A model generated the notes under the pieces. The model saw only the letters and a list, made by a program, of their open reading frames with translations, did no database searches and was not told the DNA's origin. Shown here one piece after another: positions 16,834 through 25,118 of a stretch of DNA of 64,000 nucleotides (within the stretch, counting starts at the first letter, position 1; every line of letters starts with the position of its first letter). Source of the DNA: an uncultured Acetatifactor sp. (GTDB taxonomy: Bacteria > Bacillota > Clostridia > Lachnospirales > Lachnospiraceae); the NCBI GenBank assembly GCA_910584235.1, contig CAJTZD010000001.1, forward strand, positions 62,001 to 126,000, read 5' to 3'. The position numbers and the translations under genes were made by a program.

Positions 16834-17859
16834 ATGGAGAGAGAACAGGAAAAGCTGGCCGTGGAAACCCTGTCCCTGACCAAGACCTACAAGGGAAAAG
16901 CGGCAGTGAACCATCTGAACATGAAAGTCCGGCAGGGCGCCATCTACGGATTCATCGGCAGAAACGGCGCCGGGAAATCCACCACGCTGAAAATGCTCTG
17001 CGGGCTTGCAAAGCCCACGGAGGGGGAAATCCGGATTTTTGGAAAGCCCGCCCGCAACCCTTACGCGGCAAGGCGGATTGGATGCCTGATTGAGGCCACC
17101 GGACTCTATCCCGGTATGACTGCCAGGCAGAATATGATGATGAAAGCCAAATGCATGGGGCTGACGGATGAAAAGAGCGTGGATAAGGCGCTGGCCTCCG
17201 CGGGTCTCACGGAGACAGGAGACAAGAAAGCCCGCTATTTTTCCATGGGCATGAAGCAGCGGCTGGGGATCGCCCTTGCGCTTTTGGGCAATCCGGATCT
17301 GCTGATTTTAGACGAGCCCATCAACGGCCTGGATCCGGAGGGCACCAGGGAGGTGAGGCAGCTTTTGCTTGCGCTGTGCCAGGAGGAGGGGAAGACTCTC
17401 ATTATCAGTTCCCATATCCTGGGAGAGCTCAGCAAGATTGCCACCCATTACGGCATCATCAAAGAGGGGCATCTGGTAGAACAGATTGACAAGGAGCATC
17501 TGGAGAATAACTGCAGGGACTATTTTCAGATAGAGGTAAACGACAGCAAACGCGCGCTGCCATTGATTCTGGAGTACACACAGCGCGCCGGAGGGCAGGC
17601 CGGCTGTACCGTACAAGCCCAGGACACGCCTGCAAAGCAGGCTCCGGATATACAGGCAGAGGTTATGGAAGACAGAATGATACGCCTTTATAATTTGAAA
17701 GACGGCGCATGGCTGAACCAGCTTCTCATCGAAAACGGGATACAGGTCTATTCCTCCGGATTCCATCAGATGAATCTGGAAGAGTATTTTTTGAAGAAAA
17801 TGAACAATCTGACGGCTGGGGAGACGGCCGCTTCCCAAGGAGGTGAAAGCCATGTTTAA
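16834..17859 (+). CDS. ABC transporter ATP-binding protein, bacitracin-resistance type
   Basis: This is a 341-residue ATPase of the BcrA/DrrA family. It begins VETLSLTKTYKGKAAVNHLNM and has Walker A GRNGAGKST, signature FSMGMKQRLGIA, Walker B LLILDEPINGLDPEG and a C-terminal extension. The SMGMKQR signature is typical of lantibiotic- and bacitracin-type exporters. The longer frame from 16762 is rejected as a start because AAAGGAG at 16818-16824 lies 9 nt before ATG 16834. It overlaps the permease gene by 8 bp, so the two are translationally coupled. Probable role: removal of or resistance to a cell-envelope peptide antibiotic. Confidence 0.9.
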   Translation: MEREQEKLAVETLSLTKTYKGKAAVNHLNMKVRQGAIYGFIGRNGAGKSTTLKMLCGLAKPTEGEIRIFGKPARNPYAARRIGCLIEATGLYPGMTARQNMMMKAKCMGLTDEKSVDKALASAGLTETGDKKARYFSMGMKQRLGIALALLGNPDLLILDEPINGLDPEGTREVRQLLLALCQEEGKTLIISSHILGELSKIATHYGIIKEGHLVEQIDKEHLENNCRDYFQIEVNDSKRALPLILEYTQRAGGQAGCTVQAQDTPAKQAPDIQAEVMEDRMIRLYNLKDGAWLNQLLIENGIQVYSSGFHQMNLEEYFLKKMNNLTAGETAASQGGESHV

Positions 17860-18658
17860 TCTACTGCGTATGGATCTGTACCATATGAAGAGGAGCAAAT
17901 TTGTCTATGTATGTTTCCTGTGTTTGCTGGGTGTGATTTTTCTGTGTTATCTGATGGTCTGGCTGATGGCTACGCCAAACGGCCAGGCAGCCGGGCTAAA
18001 GATAGGCCTCCTGACGCTGGACGAACTGGAAGAGGGCAAGGCCCTGCAGGAGGGCGTGGATCTTCTGGACATGTTTCGTGAGGCCAATATGGACGGCGGG
18101 TTATACAATCTGATCTTCGGAATCGCGGTGACATTGCTGGTGTGCAGAGATTATCAGGGAGGCTTTCTGAAGAATATCATGTCCCTGCATCGGGAACGCT
18201 GGACCTATATAGGCAGCAAGCTGATGGCGGCAGGCATCCTGAACTTCCTGTATCTGGTTTTCACCTTTGCTTTTAACGCATTTATAAATATGCTGTTCCA
18301 CAACATGCTTTCATTGCCCGACTGGAAAGAGACGCTGTTTTATCTGACATGGGCCTGGGTGGTAACCATGGGCTTTGCAGCCCTGATCATTCTTCTGTGC
18401 GTGGCAAGCCGCAGCACCACTGTAGGCGTGCTGGGGGCCGTGCTGGGCGGCAGCGGCTTGATTGTGACGCTGCTTTCCGGCATCACCAATCAGTTCCGTC
18501 TAAGCGGCTGGGAAGAGTACACCATCTATTATAATCTGACCTATGGCCCGTCGGCCTATACCTCTGTGGCAGATTTGAAAGTGTTGGTTGTAGGGCTGGT
18601 ATTCCTGGTTCTCTACACTGCGGGGGCAGTGACGACGATCATCAAACGTGACGTGTAA
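17852..18658 (+). CDS. ABC transporter permease (BcrB-like, ABC-2 type)
   Basis: This is the 268-residue membrane partner of the ATPase just upstream. There are six hydrophobic segments; the first follows MFNLLRMDLYHMKRSKFVYV, the usual N-terminal form of ABC-2 permeases. A large extracytoplasmic loop lies between the first two segments. The start ATG 17852 is set by AAGGAGGTGA at 17837-17846; a GTG at 17843 is inside that site and is rejected. Function is inferred from the ATPase and the flanking two-component genes. Confidence 0.85.
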   Translation: MFNLLRMDLYHMKRSKFVYVCFLCLLGVIFLCYLMVWLMATPNGQAAGLKIGLLTLDELEEGKALQEGVDLLDMFREANMDGGLYNLIFGIAVTLLVCRDYQGGFLKNIMSLHRERWTYIGSKLMAAGILNFLYLVFTFAFNAFINMLFHNMLSLPDWKETLFYLTWAWVVTMGFAALIILLCVASRSTTVGVLGAVLGGSGLIVTLLSGITNQFRLSGWEEYTIYYNLTYGPSAYTSVADLKVLVVGLVFLVLYTAGAVTTIIKRDV

Positions 18659-18725
18659 GAGTACAGGGCAAAGCAATTTTGAATGGAAAGAGGCATATTT
18701 TACAGGAAAGGATGGGCGTGGGGAT

Positions 18726-19601
18726 ATGGAGATTCTTCTGGCGGTTGCCTGTATGCTGGCATTCTATCTGGGTTTTCTCTGTGTGCGAAACAGAATGGAA
18801 CTGCGCTCTATTTACCGGCAGTTGGAGGAAGTCGCCGCCGGAAGCCATATAGAGCTCACCGTGAGCAGCCGTCGGAAGCCGGTGCTGGCTCTGTGCAGGC
18901 AGCTGAACCTTATCCTGCGCAATCAGGACTCAGATCAGCTGCGATTCCGTCAGGCCCAAAAAGATCTCAAACAAAATATCACCGGCCTGGCCCATGATAT
19001 CCGTACGCCTCTTACAGGGGCTTTCGGATACGTACAGCTGGCAGAGGAATGCGGTGACGAGGTGAAGCGGGCCCATTATCTCCACGCCGCGAAGGCGAGG
19101 TTGTCTGAGTTAGAAGAAATGCTGGAGAAAATGTTCCTGTACACAAAGCTTACCAGCGAGGATTTCGAGCTGTCCCCTGAGAGGCTCCAGGTACTGCCTT
19201 TGCTTGGCGACTGTCTCCTGAATCTCTACCCGAAATTCGAGAAAACAGGCATCACCCCCCAGATCGCTTTTCAGTCTGAGGATTTCTGTGTCATGGCAGA
19301 CAGAGAGGCCCTGAGGCGGGTTTTCCAGAACCTGATCACAAATGCGCTGGTGCATGGAGGCGGCGGAATTTCTATCTCGCAAGCAGGAAACCGGCTGCTG
19401 TTCAAGAACCCCCTTTGCGGAACGGAACGGCCCAATCCGGAGCTGATGTTTGACAAATTCTACAAAAGCGACCGGGCCAGAGGAAGAGGTTCCTCCGGCC
19501 TGGGGCTTTTCATTGTCCGGGAACTGATGCGGAAAATGAGCGGGGATGCAGAGGCTGTCCTGGAGGATGAAAATCTTCTGATTACATTGTATTTCCCATA
19601 A
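18726..19601 (+). CDS. sensor histidine kinase with one membrane segment
   Basis: This is a 291-residue kinase. A single N-terminal hydrophobic helix (residues 1-20) is followed by a short linker, the H-box LAHDIRTPLTG (His near residue 91), an N-box NLITNALVHGGG and G-box GSSGLGLFIVRELM. There is almost no extracytoplasmic part, so it probably senses through the membrane or the linked transporter rather than by binding a ligand outside. A longer frame from 18648 overlaps the permease gene end; the start at MEILLAVACM is preferred because it opens directly into the membrane segment. Its regulator is at 16039. Confidence 0.88.
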   Translation: MEILLAVACMLAFYLGFLCVRNRMELRSIYRQLEEVAAGSHIELTVSSRRKPVLALCRQLNLILRNQDSDQLRFRQAQKDLKQNITGLAHDIRTPLTGAFGYVQLAEECGDEVKRAHYLHAAKARLSELEEMLEKMFLYTKLTSEDFELSPERLQVLPLLGDCLLNLYPKFEKTGITPQIAFQSEDFCVMADREALRRVFQNLITNALVHGGGGISISQAGNRLLFKNPLCGTERPNPELMFDKFYKSDRARGRGSSGLGLFIVRELMRKMSGDAEAVLEDENLLITLYFP

Positions 19602-19713
19602 TTGATATATCATTCATACTATATTCTGGTATAAATATTACTTCTCCTTGACTGGAAGCGCAAATAATGATACTGTATAATCAGAATACAGACCCCTTAC
19701 GGAAAGGAGACTT

Positions 19714-20784
19714 ATGATGTTTGATTTATCTGCTCTCTACCAGGTTGCGGACATAAAGTCGCGCTCCATCAGCGCAGAGAATTTTACCGGAGAACCGGGC
19801 AAAGGAGGCATGTGTCCCCTGGAAGACGGAATTGCAAGACAGGCTGCCAGGGATCTGGGTACCGGCTGGAAAGTGAATCCCTATATCCGGATCCCGTCTA
19901 AAGGCACCTTTGAAATCGCAAATATTGATGGCTCGGGCATCATCCGCCATATCTGGCTGACGCCTCAGGGACGCTGGCGCGACGTGATTCTGCGCATATA
20001 TTGGGATGGGCAGGAGCACCCCTCTGTGGAATGTCCCGTGGGAGATTTCTTCTGTATGGGTTGGAACGAATATGCCCCGATCCATTCCCTTGCGGTGTGC
20101 GTAAATCCCGGAAGTGCGTTTAATTGTTACTGGCAGATGCCTTTCCTGTCCAAATGCCGCATGACCCTGGAAAATCTTGCGGACAATGATACCGTTATTT
20201 ATTATCAGATTGATTATACCCTGCAGTCCCTGCCGGAAACCATTGCGTATTTCCATGCCCAATTCCGCCGGGTCAATCCCCTGCCGTACAAGGAAGTCTA
20301 TACAATCGTGGACGGAATCCGGGGCCGCGGCCAATATGTGGGCACCTATATGGCCTGGGGCGTAAACAACAGCAATTGGTGGGGAGAGGGAGAGATCAAG
20401 TTCTACATGGATAAGGATACGGACTATCCTACCATCTGCGGCACCGGGACGGAAGATTATTTCTGCGGATCCTATAATTTCGAGAATCCCATGACCCATG
20501 ACGCCTATGTACCTTTCTCCACTCCATATACCGGGCTGCAGGTTCTGGCTCCGGACAAGCTATACCGCAGCCAGTTCCGCTTCGGTATGTACCGCTGGCA
20601 TATTCCGGATCCCGTCTGCTTTGACGAGAAATTAAAAGTGACCATCCAGGCGCTGGGCTGGAGAAGCGAGGGGCGCTACCTGCCTCTGCAGGACGATATG
20701 GCATCCGTGGCATATTGGTATCAGACACTGCCCACGGCTCCTTTCCCCGGGCTGCCGGATCGGGACTATCTCGAAGTCATATAG
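19714..20784 (+). CDS. DUF2961 / glycoside hydrolase family 172 protein
   Basis: This is a cytoplasmic protein of 356 residues that covers the whole DUF2961 fold. Landmarks are GSGIIRHIWLTPQG, LRIYWDGQEHPSVECPVGDFF, GEIKFYMDKDTDYPTICGTGTEDYF and the C-terminal YRWHIPDPVCFDEKLKV (cited here as YRWHIPDPV). GH172 enzymes act on fructofuranose or arabinofuranose linkages; the true substrate here cannot be read. No signal peptide is seen, so it would act on imported sugars. GAAAGGAGAC precedes a double ATG at 19714 and 19717. A TATAAT box at 19676-19681 lacks a well-spaced -35. No other sugar gene is adjacent. Confidence 0.85.
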   Translation: MMFDLSALYQVADIKSRSISAENFTGEPGKGGMCPLEDGIARQAARDLGTGWKVNPYIRIPSKGTFEIANIDGSGIIRHIWLTPQGRWRDVILRIYWDGQEHPSVECPVGDFFCMGWNEYAPIHSLAVCVNPGSAFNCYWQMPFLSKCRMTLENLADNDTVIYYQIDYTLQSLPETIAYFHAQFRRVNPLPYKEVYTIVDGIRGRGQYVGTYMAWGVNNSNWWGEGEIKFYMDKDTDYPTICGTGTEDYFCGSYNFENPMTHDAYVPFSTPYTGLQVLAPDKLYRSQFRFGMYRWHIPDPVCFDEKLKVTIQALGWRSEGRYLPLQDDMASVAYWYQTLPTAPFPGLPDRDYLEVI

Positions 20785-20834
20785 CTGTAAGATAACATTG
20801 GGCGAAAATTTTTACTAAAAACTGTAAAAAACTG

Positions 20835-20862
20835 TTGACGCACGAAACTTTTATGATATAAT
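20835..20862 (+). promoter_or_regulatory. promoter of rpsU
   Basis: TTGACG at 20835-20840 and TATAAT at 20857-20862, spacer 16 bp. The leader before the rpsU ATG is about 78 nt and ends with the GGGAGGG ribosome binding site. Confidence 0.8.
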
Positions 20863-20946
20863 AAAAGTTGTGTATAGGCTATATGCGATACATAAAAAAT
20901 AACCCAATCAGTCATGTTGCGGGACTGAAGGGAGGGTCGGGTGGAC

Positions 20947-21123
20947 ATGTCAAACGTAATCGTAAAAGAAAACGAAACATTGGACAGCGCTTTGCGCCGT
21001 TTCAAGAGAAGTTGTGCGAAAGCTGGAATCCAGCAGGAGATTCGCAAGCGCGAGCATTACGAGAAGCCGAGCGTCAGACGTAAGAAAAAGTCTGAAGCCG
21101 CCAGGAAGCGCAAATATAATTAA
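20947..21123 (+). CDS. rpsU: 30S ribosomal protein S21
   Basis: This is a 58-residue basic protein that begins MSNVIVKENETLDSALRRF and ends in the lysine/arginine-rich tail KKKSEAARKRKYN, the full S21 pattern. S21 is part of the 30S subunit near the anti-Shine-Dalgarno end of 16S rRNA. An in-frame GTG at 20941 exists, but GGGAGGG spacing and family length support ATG 20947. It is a single-gene unit with its own promoter and terminator. Confidence 0.97.
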   Translation: MSNVIVKENETLDSALRRFKRSCAKAGIQQEIRKREHYEKPSVRRKKKSEAARKRKYN

Positions 21124-21131
21124 TCAACTTG

Positions 21132-21163
21132 TCCCCAGCCTTTAAAAGGCTGGGGATTTTGTG
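21132..21163 (+). terminator. terminator of rpsU
   Basis: TCCCCAGCC (21132-21140) pairs with GGCTGGGGA (21148-21156) around TTTAAAA, and TTTTGTGT follows. Confidence 0.9.
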
Positions 21164-21292
21164 TCTGGATCAACTTCCCCTGCGCCGCGCGCTCCCTGAC
21201 AGCCAATCTGATTTTTGCGCCAAATGGCATATATCCGGCTGCATTTTCATATTTTAGTGACAAAGATATGGAATATGGAGTGTGGCATTATT

Positions 21293-22453
21293 ATGTTGAG
21301 AAAGAAATCTTTGGCGGCGGCTCTTCTGGCGCTTGCGCTTTTCTTTTCGGCCTTGCTGCCCGTAAGCGCCAATGTGACGGTCTCTGCCCCTTCTGTGATC
21401 CTGATAGAGAGCTCCACCGGCCAGGTGATCTATGAACTCAATTCTACGGAGCGCAGAAGTCCGGCCAGTATCACCAAGATCATGACGCTCCTGCTTACCT
21501 TTGAGGCTTTGGACAGCGGTAGGATAAGTCTGACGGATCAGGTCATCACCAGCGAGCATGCCAGTTCCATGGGCGGTTCCCAGGTGTATCTCGCAGAGGG
21601 AGAGACCCAGACCCTGGACACCATGATCAAATGCATCACGGTCGCCTCCGGCAATGACGCCAGCGTGGCGGTGGCGGAGCACATAGCGGGCAGCGAGGAA
21701 GCCTTTGTGGCCCTGATGAATGAAAAGGCTGCGGAACTTGGCATGGCAGACACCCACTTTGAGGACTGCTGCGGCTTAAGCGACTCCGACAATCATTACA
21801 CCTCTGCAAAGGACGTAGCGATTATGTCCAGGGAACTGACCACCAGGTATCCGGATGTGTTCCATTATACCACCATCTGGATGGAGGACATCACCCATGA
21901 GACCAGACAGGGCACCTCGCCTTTCACCCTGAGCAGTACCAACAAACTGTTGAAGCAGTACCAGTGGACCACCGGATTAAAGACCGGCTCTACTTCAAAG
22001 GCGAAATACTGCATTTCGGCAACGGCCTCCAAAGACGGCATTGATCTGATTGCCGTAGTCATGGGAGCGCCCGACTACAAGACACGCTTCGGAGATGCTC
22101 AGACGCTTCTTACCTATGGATTCAGCGTCTGTAATCTGTACATAGACGAGAATAAGGATCCGCTTCCCCTTTTGCCGGTGGAGGGCGGCATTGCGGATGA
22201 GACAGGGATCGCATACCAAAGTGAATTCCGCCATCTGGATACGGCCGGCAATGACTTAAGCGCAGTGGAAAAGGTACTGGAACTGCCGGAAACCGTACAG
22301 GCGCCTGTGGAAAAGGGGACTGAGGCAGGCAGGGCCCGCTATTTACTAAACGGAACCGAGATCGGCAGTACCCCCATCCTGTTCACGGAAGACGTGGAGA
22401 AAGCCGGTTATCCTGATTATCTGAAAAAAATATTCGGCTTTTTCCTTTTGTGA
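21293..22453 (+). CDS. D-alanyl-D-alanine carboxypeptidase (DacF-like)
   Basis: This is a secreted low-molecular-weight penicillin-binding protein of 386 residues that trims the terminal D-Ala of peptidoglycan stem peptides. A signal peptide (MLRKKSLAAALLALALFF) ends near VSAN. The serine protease motifs are Ser59-x-x-Lys62 (SITK), Ser119-Gly-Asn121 and Lys230-Thr-Gly. A C-terminal beta domain (PBP5_C type) follows, and the end KKIFGFFLL may be the amphipathic membrane-binding helix. The longer frame from 21215 lacks a signal-like start, so ATG 21293 is used, with GGAG about 12 nt before it. Confidence 0.93.
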   Translation: MLRKKSLAAALLALALFFSALLPVSANVTVSAPSVILIESSTGQVIYELNSTERRSPASITKIMTLLLTFEALDSGRISLTDQVITSEHASSMGGSQVYLAEGETQTLDTMIKCITVASGNDASVAVAEHIAGSEEAFVALMNEKAAELGMADTHFEDCCGLSDSDNHYTSAKDVAIMSRELTTRYPDVFHYTTIWMEDITHETRQGTSPFTLSSTNKLLKQYQWTTGLKTGSTSKAKYCISATASKDGIDLIAVVMGAPDYKTRFGDAQTLLTYGFSVCNLYIDENKDPLPLLPVEGGIADETGIAYQSEFRHLDTAGNDLSAVEKVLELPETVQAPVEKGTEAGRARYLLNGTEIGSTPILFTEDVEKAGYPDYLKKIFGFFLL

Positions 22454-22485
22454 TTTTATGGTATACTTATCTGCGGGAGAATAAG

Positions 22486-22537
22486 GCCGGACGAACAAAG
22501 CCGGCTCCCCGGCGGGAGAGCCCTTTGGACGTCCGGC
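22486..22537 (+). other. structured leader hairpin before metallophosphoesterase gene
   Basis: GCCGGACG (22486-22493) pairs with CGTCCGGC (22530-22537), and an inner helix GGCTC (22503-22507)/GAGCC (22518-22522) forms. No T run follows, so it is not a terminator. A TATACT box at 22462-22467, with no clear -35, could start a transcript that carries it. The ribosome binding site AGGAAAGGA lies just after it. Confidence 0.45.
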
Positions 22538-22557
22538 GGATTTAGGAAAGGAACTCA

Positions 22558-23418
22558 ATGACGGACATTATACTTACCATCATCGTAATGATTGCGCTGG
22601 CGCTGCTCTGGGTCATGCTTTATGATACCAACCGCTTTGTGGTCAGATGCCATAAGGTGACAGACCCACGGATCAGGCACAGATGCAGGGCGGTGCTTCT
22701 GACGGATCTGCACAATAAATGCTATGGCAAAGAAAATGAGCGGCTTCTTGCGACGATTCGCAGCCAGGAACCGGATTTCATTCTAATCGCCGGCGATCTT
22801 CTTACCGCCCACCCAAAAGCACCCCTGCAGCCGGCTCTGCAGTTGCTGGAGAAGCTGGCGGAAGCTTACCCCATATACTATGCAAACGGAAATCATGAAC
22901 AGCGGCTGAGAGAAGCCTCCAGATACTATGGGAAAATGGCAAAGCAGTACAAAAAGGCGCTGAAGCGCATCGGCATAGAACCCTTATTGAACGGCCATGT
23001 GAGCCTGCCGGAACTGGGCCTCAATATCTATGGAGTTGAAATCGACATGGAATATTACAAACGCTTCCATGCCAGGAAGATGCCTCCCGAATACCTGCCG
23101 CACCTTTTGGGACAGGCTTCCGCAGATGCCTATACGGTTCTGCTGGCTCACAATCCGGATTATTTTTCCCAGTACGCCGCATGGGGAGCCGATTTGACAT
23201 TGTCCGGACATGTGCACGGGGGCGTGGCGCGAGTGCCATTCTGGGGAAAAGGGGTGCTTTCCCCCAGCTGGCATGTCTTTCCCAAATATGACGGCGGTAT
23301 CTTCCGGGAGAAAGAATCTGTCATGGTGCTGAGCAGGGGGCTGGGAAGCCATACCATCCCTGTGAGGGTTTTCAATCCCGGGGAACTGTGGGTGATCGAC
23401 TTTCGCCCGGAGGAGTGA
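22558..23418 (+). CDS. membrane-anchored metallophosphoesterase
   Basis: This is a 286-residue calcineurin-like phosphoesterase (YkuE/YaeI type). The N-terminal hydrophobic helix (residues 1-22) anchors it. The metal-binding series is intact: LLTDLHN, IAGDLL, YANGNHEQR, LLAHNPD and LSGHVHGG. Such proteins act on phosphodiesters or pyrophosphates; YkuE and YaeI are linked to envelope lipids, but the substrate here is not known. It stands between two carboxypeptidase/chromosome-partition units and has no clear terminator. Confidence 0.87.
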   Translation: MTDIILTIIVMIALALLWVMLYDTNRFVVRCHKVTDPRIRHRCRAVLLTDLHNKCYGKENERLLATIRSQEPDFILIAGDLLTAHPKAPLQPALQLLEKLAEAYPIYYANGNHEQRLREASRYYGKMAKQYKKALKRIGIEPLLNGHVSLPELGLNIYGVEIDMEYYKRFHARKMPPEYLPHLLGQASADAYTVLLAHNPDYFSQYAAWGADLTLSGHVHGGVARVPFWGKGVLSPSWHVFPKYDGGIFREKESVMVLSRGLGSHTIPVRVFNPGELWVIDFRPEE

Positions 23419-23446
23419 CGGTTTGCGGGAGAATGTATGTTCTTTC

Positions 23447-23475
23447 TTGAAATACTGCGTCAATAGCGGTAAAAT
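23447..23475 (+). promoter_or_regulatory. promoter of scpAB
   Basis: TTGAAA at 23447-23452 and TAAAAT at 23470-23475, spacer 17 bp, 45 nt before the scpA ATG. Confidence 0.7.
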
Positions 23476-23520
23476 AGTATTTCGGGCTGCAAACGCAAAA
23501 AGCCCTGTGCGAGGAAGAGA

Positions 23521-24273
23521 ATGGCGATACCGATAAAGCTGGAAGCATTCGAAGGCCCCCTGGACCTTCTGCTTCATTTGATCGAAAAAAATAAAATTGA
23601 TATCTATGATATCCCCATCGTGGAAATCACGGCGCAGTATCTGGACTACATCAAGCAGATGGAGACAGACGACATGAACGTGATGAGTGAATTTCTGGTG
23701 ATGGCGGCTACTTTGATTGACATTAAATGCAAAATGCTGCTCCCCAGGGAGGTGGACGAGTCCGGTGAAGAGGAAGACCCCAGGGCAGAGCTGGTGCAGA
23801 AGCTGCTGGAATACAAAATGTATAAGTATATGTCCCTGGAGCTGCGGGACCGCCAGGTAGACGCGGCGAAAAACCTGTACCGGGAGCAGAAGCTCCCGCC
23901 GGAGGTGGCAATGTACAAGCCCCCGCTGGATTATGAGCAGCTGATCGGTGGTATGACTCTGAACCGTCTGCATGAAATCTTCAAAACCATCATCAGACGC
24001 CAGGAGGACAAAATCGACCCTATCCGGAGCCGCTACGGCAATATAGAAAAGGAAGAGATCGATATGGACGTAAAGCTCCTGTATGTGGAAGCCTACGCCA
24101 AAGAGCACGGACAATTCAGCTTCCGAAAGCTCCTGGAAAAGCAGTCCAGCAAGATGGAGATCATCGTCACATTCCTGATCGTCCTAGAGCTGATGAAGAC
24201 AGGAAAGATCACTATCAGCCAGGAGAATCTTTTTGACGACATTTTTATAACATGGATGCCGATTCCGGCATAA
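23521..24273 (+). CDS. scpA: segregation and condensation protein A
   Basis: This is the 250-residue kleisin of the Smc-ScpA-ScpB condensin. It opens with the diagnostic LEAFEGPLDLLLHLIEKNKI and continues DIYDIPIVEITAQYLDYI; the middle is charged (SGEEEDPRAELVQKLLEYK) and the C-terminal winged-helix part (TFLIVLELMKTGKI) binds the Smc head. GAGGAAGAG precedes the ATG. scpB follows after 48 bp. Confidence 0.95.
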   Translation: MAIPIKLEAFEGPLDLLLHLIEKNKIDIYDIPIVEITAQYLDYIKQMETDDMNVMSEFLVMAATLIDIKCKMLLPREVDESGEEEDPRAELVQKLLEYKMYKYMSLELRDRQVDAAKNLYREQKLPPEVAMYKPPLDYEQLIGGMTLNRLHEIFKTIIRRQEDKIDPIRSRYGNIEKEEIDMDVKLLYVEAYAKEHGQFSFRKLLEKQSSKMEIIVTFLIVLELMKTGKITISQENLFDDIFITWMPIPA

Positions 24274-24321
24274 AAAGCGAGTTTTCCCGCAAACCCAAAA
24301 AGCTGTAAAGGAGCTTCGGAA

Positions 24322-24891
24322 ATGAAAAGGACGAGGGCAGAAGCAGTCATTGAGGCAGTATTGTTTACCATGGGGGAATCCGTGGAAATCAGCCGTCTGG
24401 CCGATGTGATAGAAGAGGATGTAAAAGTGGTAAAGGAGATTCTCAAGGGCATGGAAGAGCGCTATGCCAGGGAGGACAGGGGCATTACGTTGGCTTACTT
24501 CGAGAACGCCGTACAGCTTTGCACCAAGGAGGAAATGTATGAATATCTGGTAAAGATCGCCAAGACGCCCAAGAAAATGAGCCTTACCGACACTGTGCTG
24601 GAGACCCTTTCCATCATTGCCTACAAACAGCCCGTCACCAGGGCGGAGATTGAGCGGGTAAGGGGGGTCAACTGCGACCATGCCATCAACAGACTGCTGG
24701 AATACGACCTGATTACGGAACTGGGACGGCTGGACGCGCCGGGCAGGCCCTTGCTCTTCGGGACTACGGAACAGTTCCTGCGCTGCTTTGGCGTGGGAAA
24801 GCTGGATGATCTGCCGGAGCTGAATCCGGTCCAGCTGGAGGAGTTCAAGCAGCAGGCCGAGGCTGAGGTGCAGCTGCAGTTGGATGTGTGA
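24322..24891 (+). CDS. scpB: segregation and condensation protein B
   Basis: This is a 189-residue protein made of two winged-helix domains; it dimerises and binds ScpA in the condensin complex. Typical blocks are AVIEAVLFTMGESVEISRLA, LETLSIIAYKQPVTRAEIERVRG and LDAPGRPLLFGTTEQFLRCFG. The last is the most diagnostic ScpB segment. It is followed by a 227-nt gap before the next ATG, in which I see no gene; ACGAGC (24903) and GCTCGT (24943) could form a weak stem there. Confidence 0.95.
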   Translation: MKRTRAEAVIEAVLFTMGESVEISRLADVIEEDVKVVKEILKGMEERYAREDRGITLAYFENAVQLCTKEEMYEYLVKIAKTPKKMSLTDTVLETLSIIAYKQPVTRAEIERVRGVNCDHAINRLLEYDLITELGRLDAPGRPLLFGTTEQFLRCFGVGKLDDLPELNPVQLEEFKQQAEAEVQLQLDV

Positions 24892-25118
24892 CGATTATAC
24901 TTACGAGCGGTGAATTTTAGCCGCCGATCCATAATGCTTTTTGCTCGTGCGTCAAGTGACTTGGCAGATTTTGCGACCGTCAGTATAGGGAAATGGCCTG
25001 GGGAAATGGTGCAATGATTAGGTCGTAATTCCGGCTGACATTGATGGAAAAATACAGAAAATGCATTCCCCGGATGCAAGCCTCATATATTATTAAAAAT
25101 CCCATTGGAAGCAAGACC

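Noticed and set aside
19648..19681. TTGACT/TATAAT promoter before the GH172 gene
   Set aside because: The spacer is 22 bp, too long for sigma-A; only the TATAAT box is plausible.
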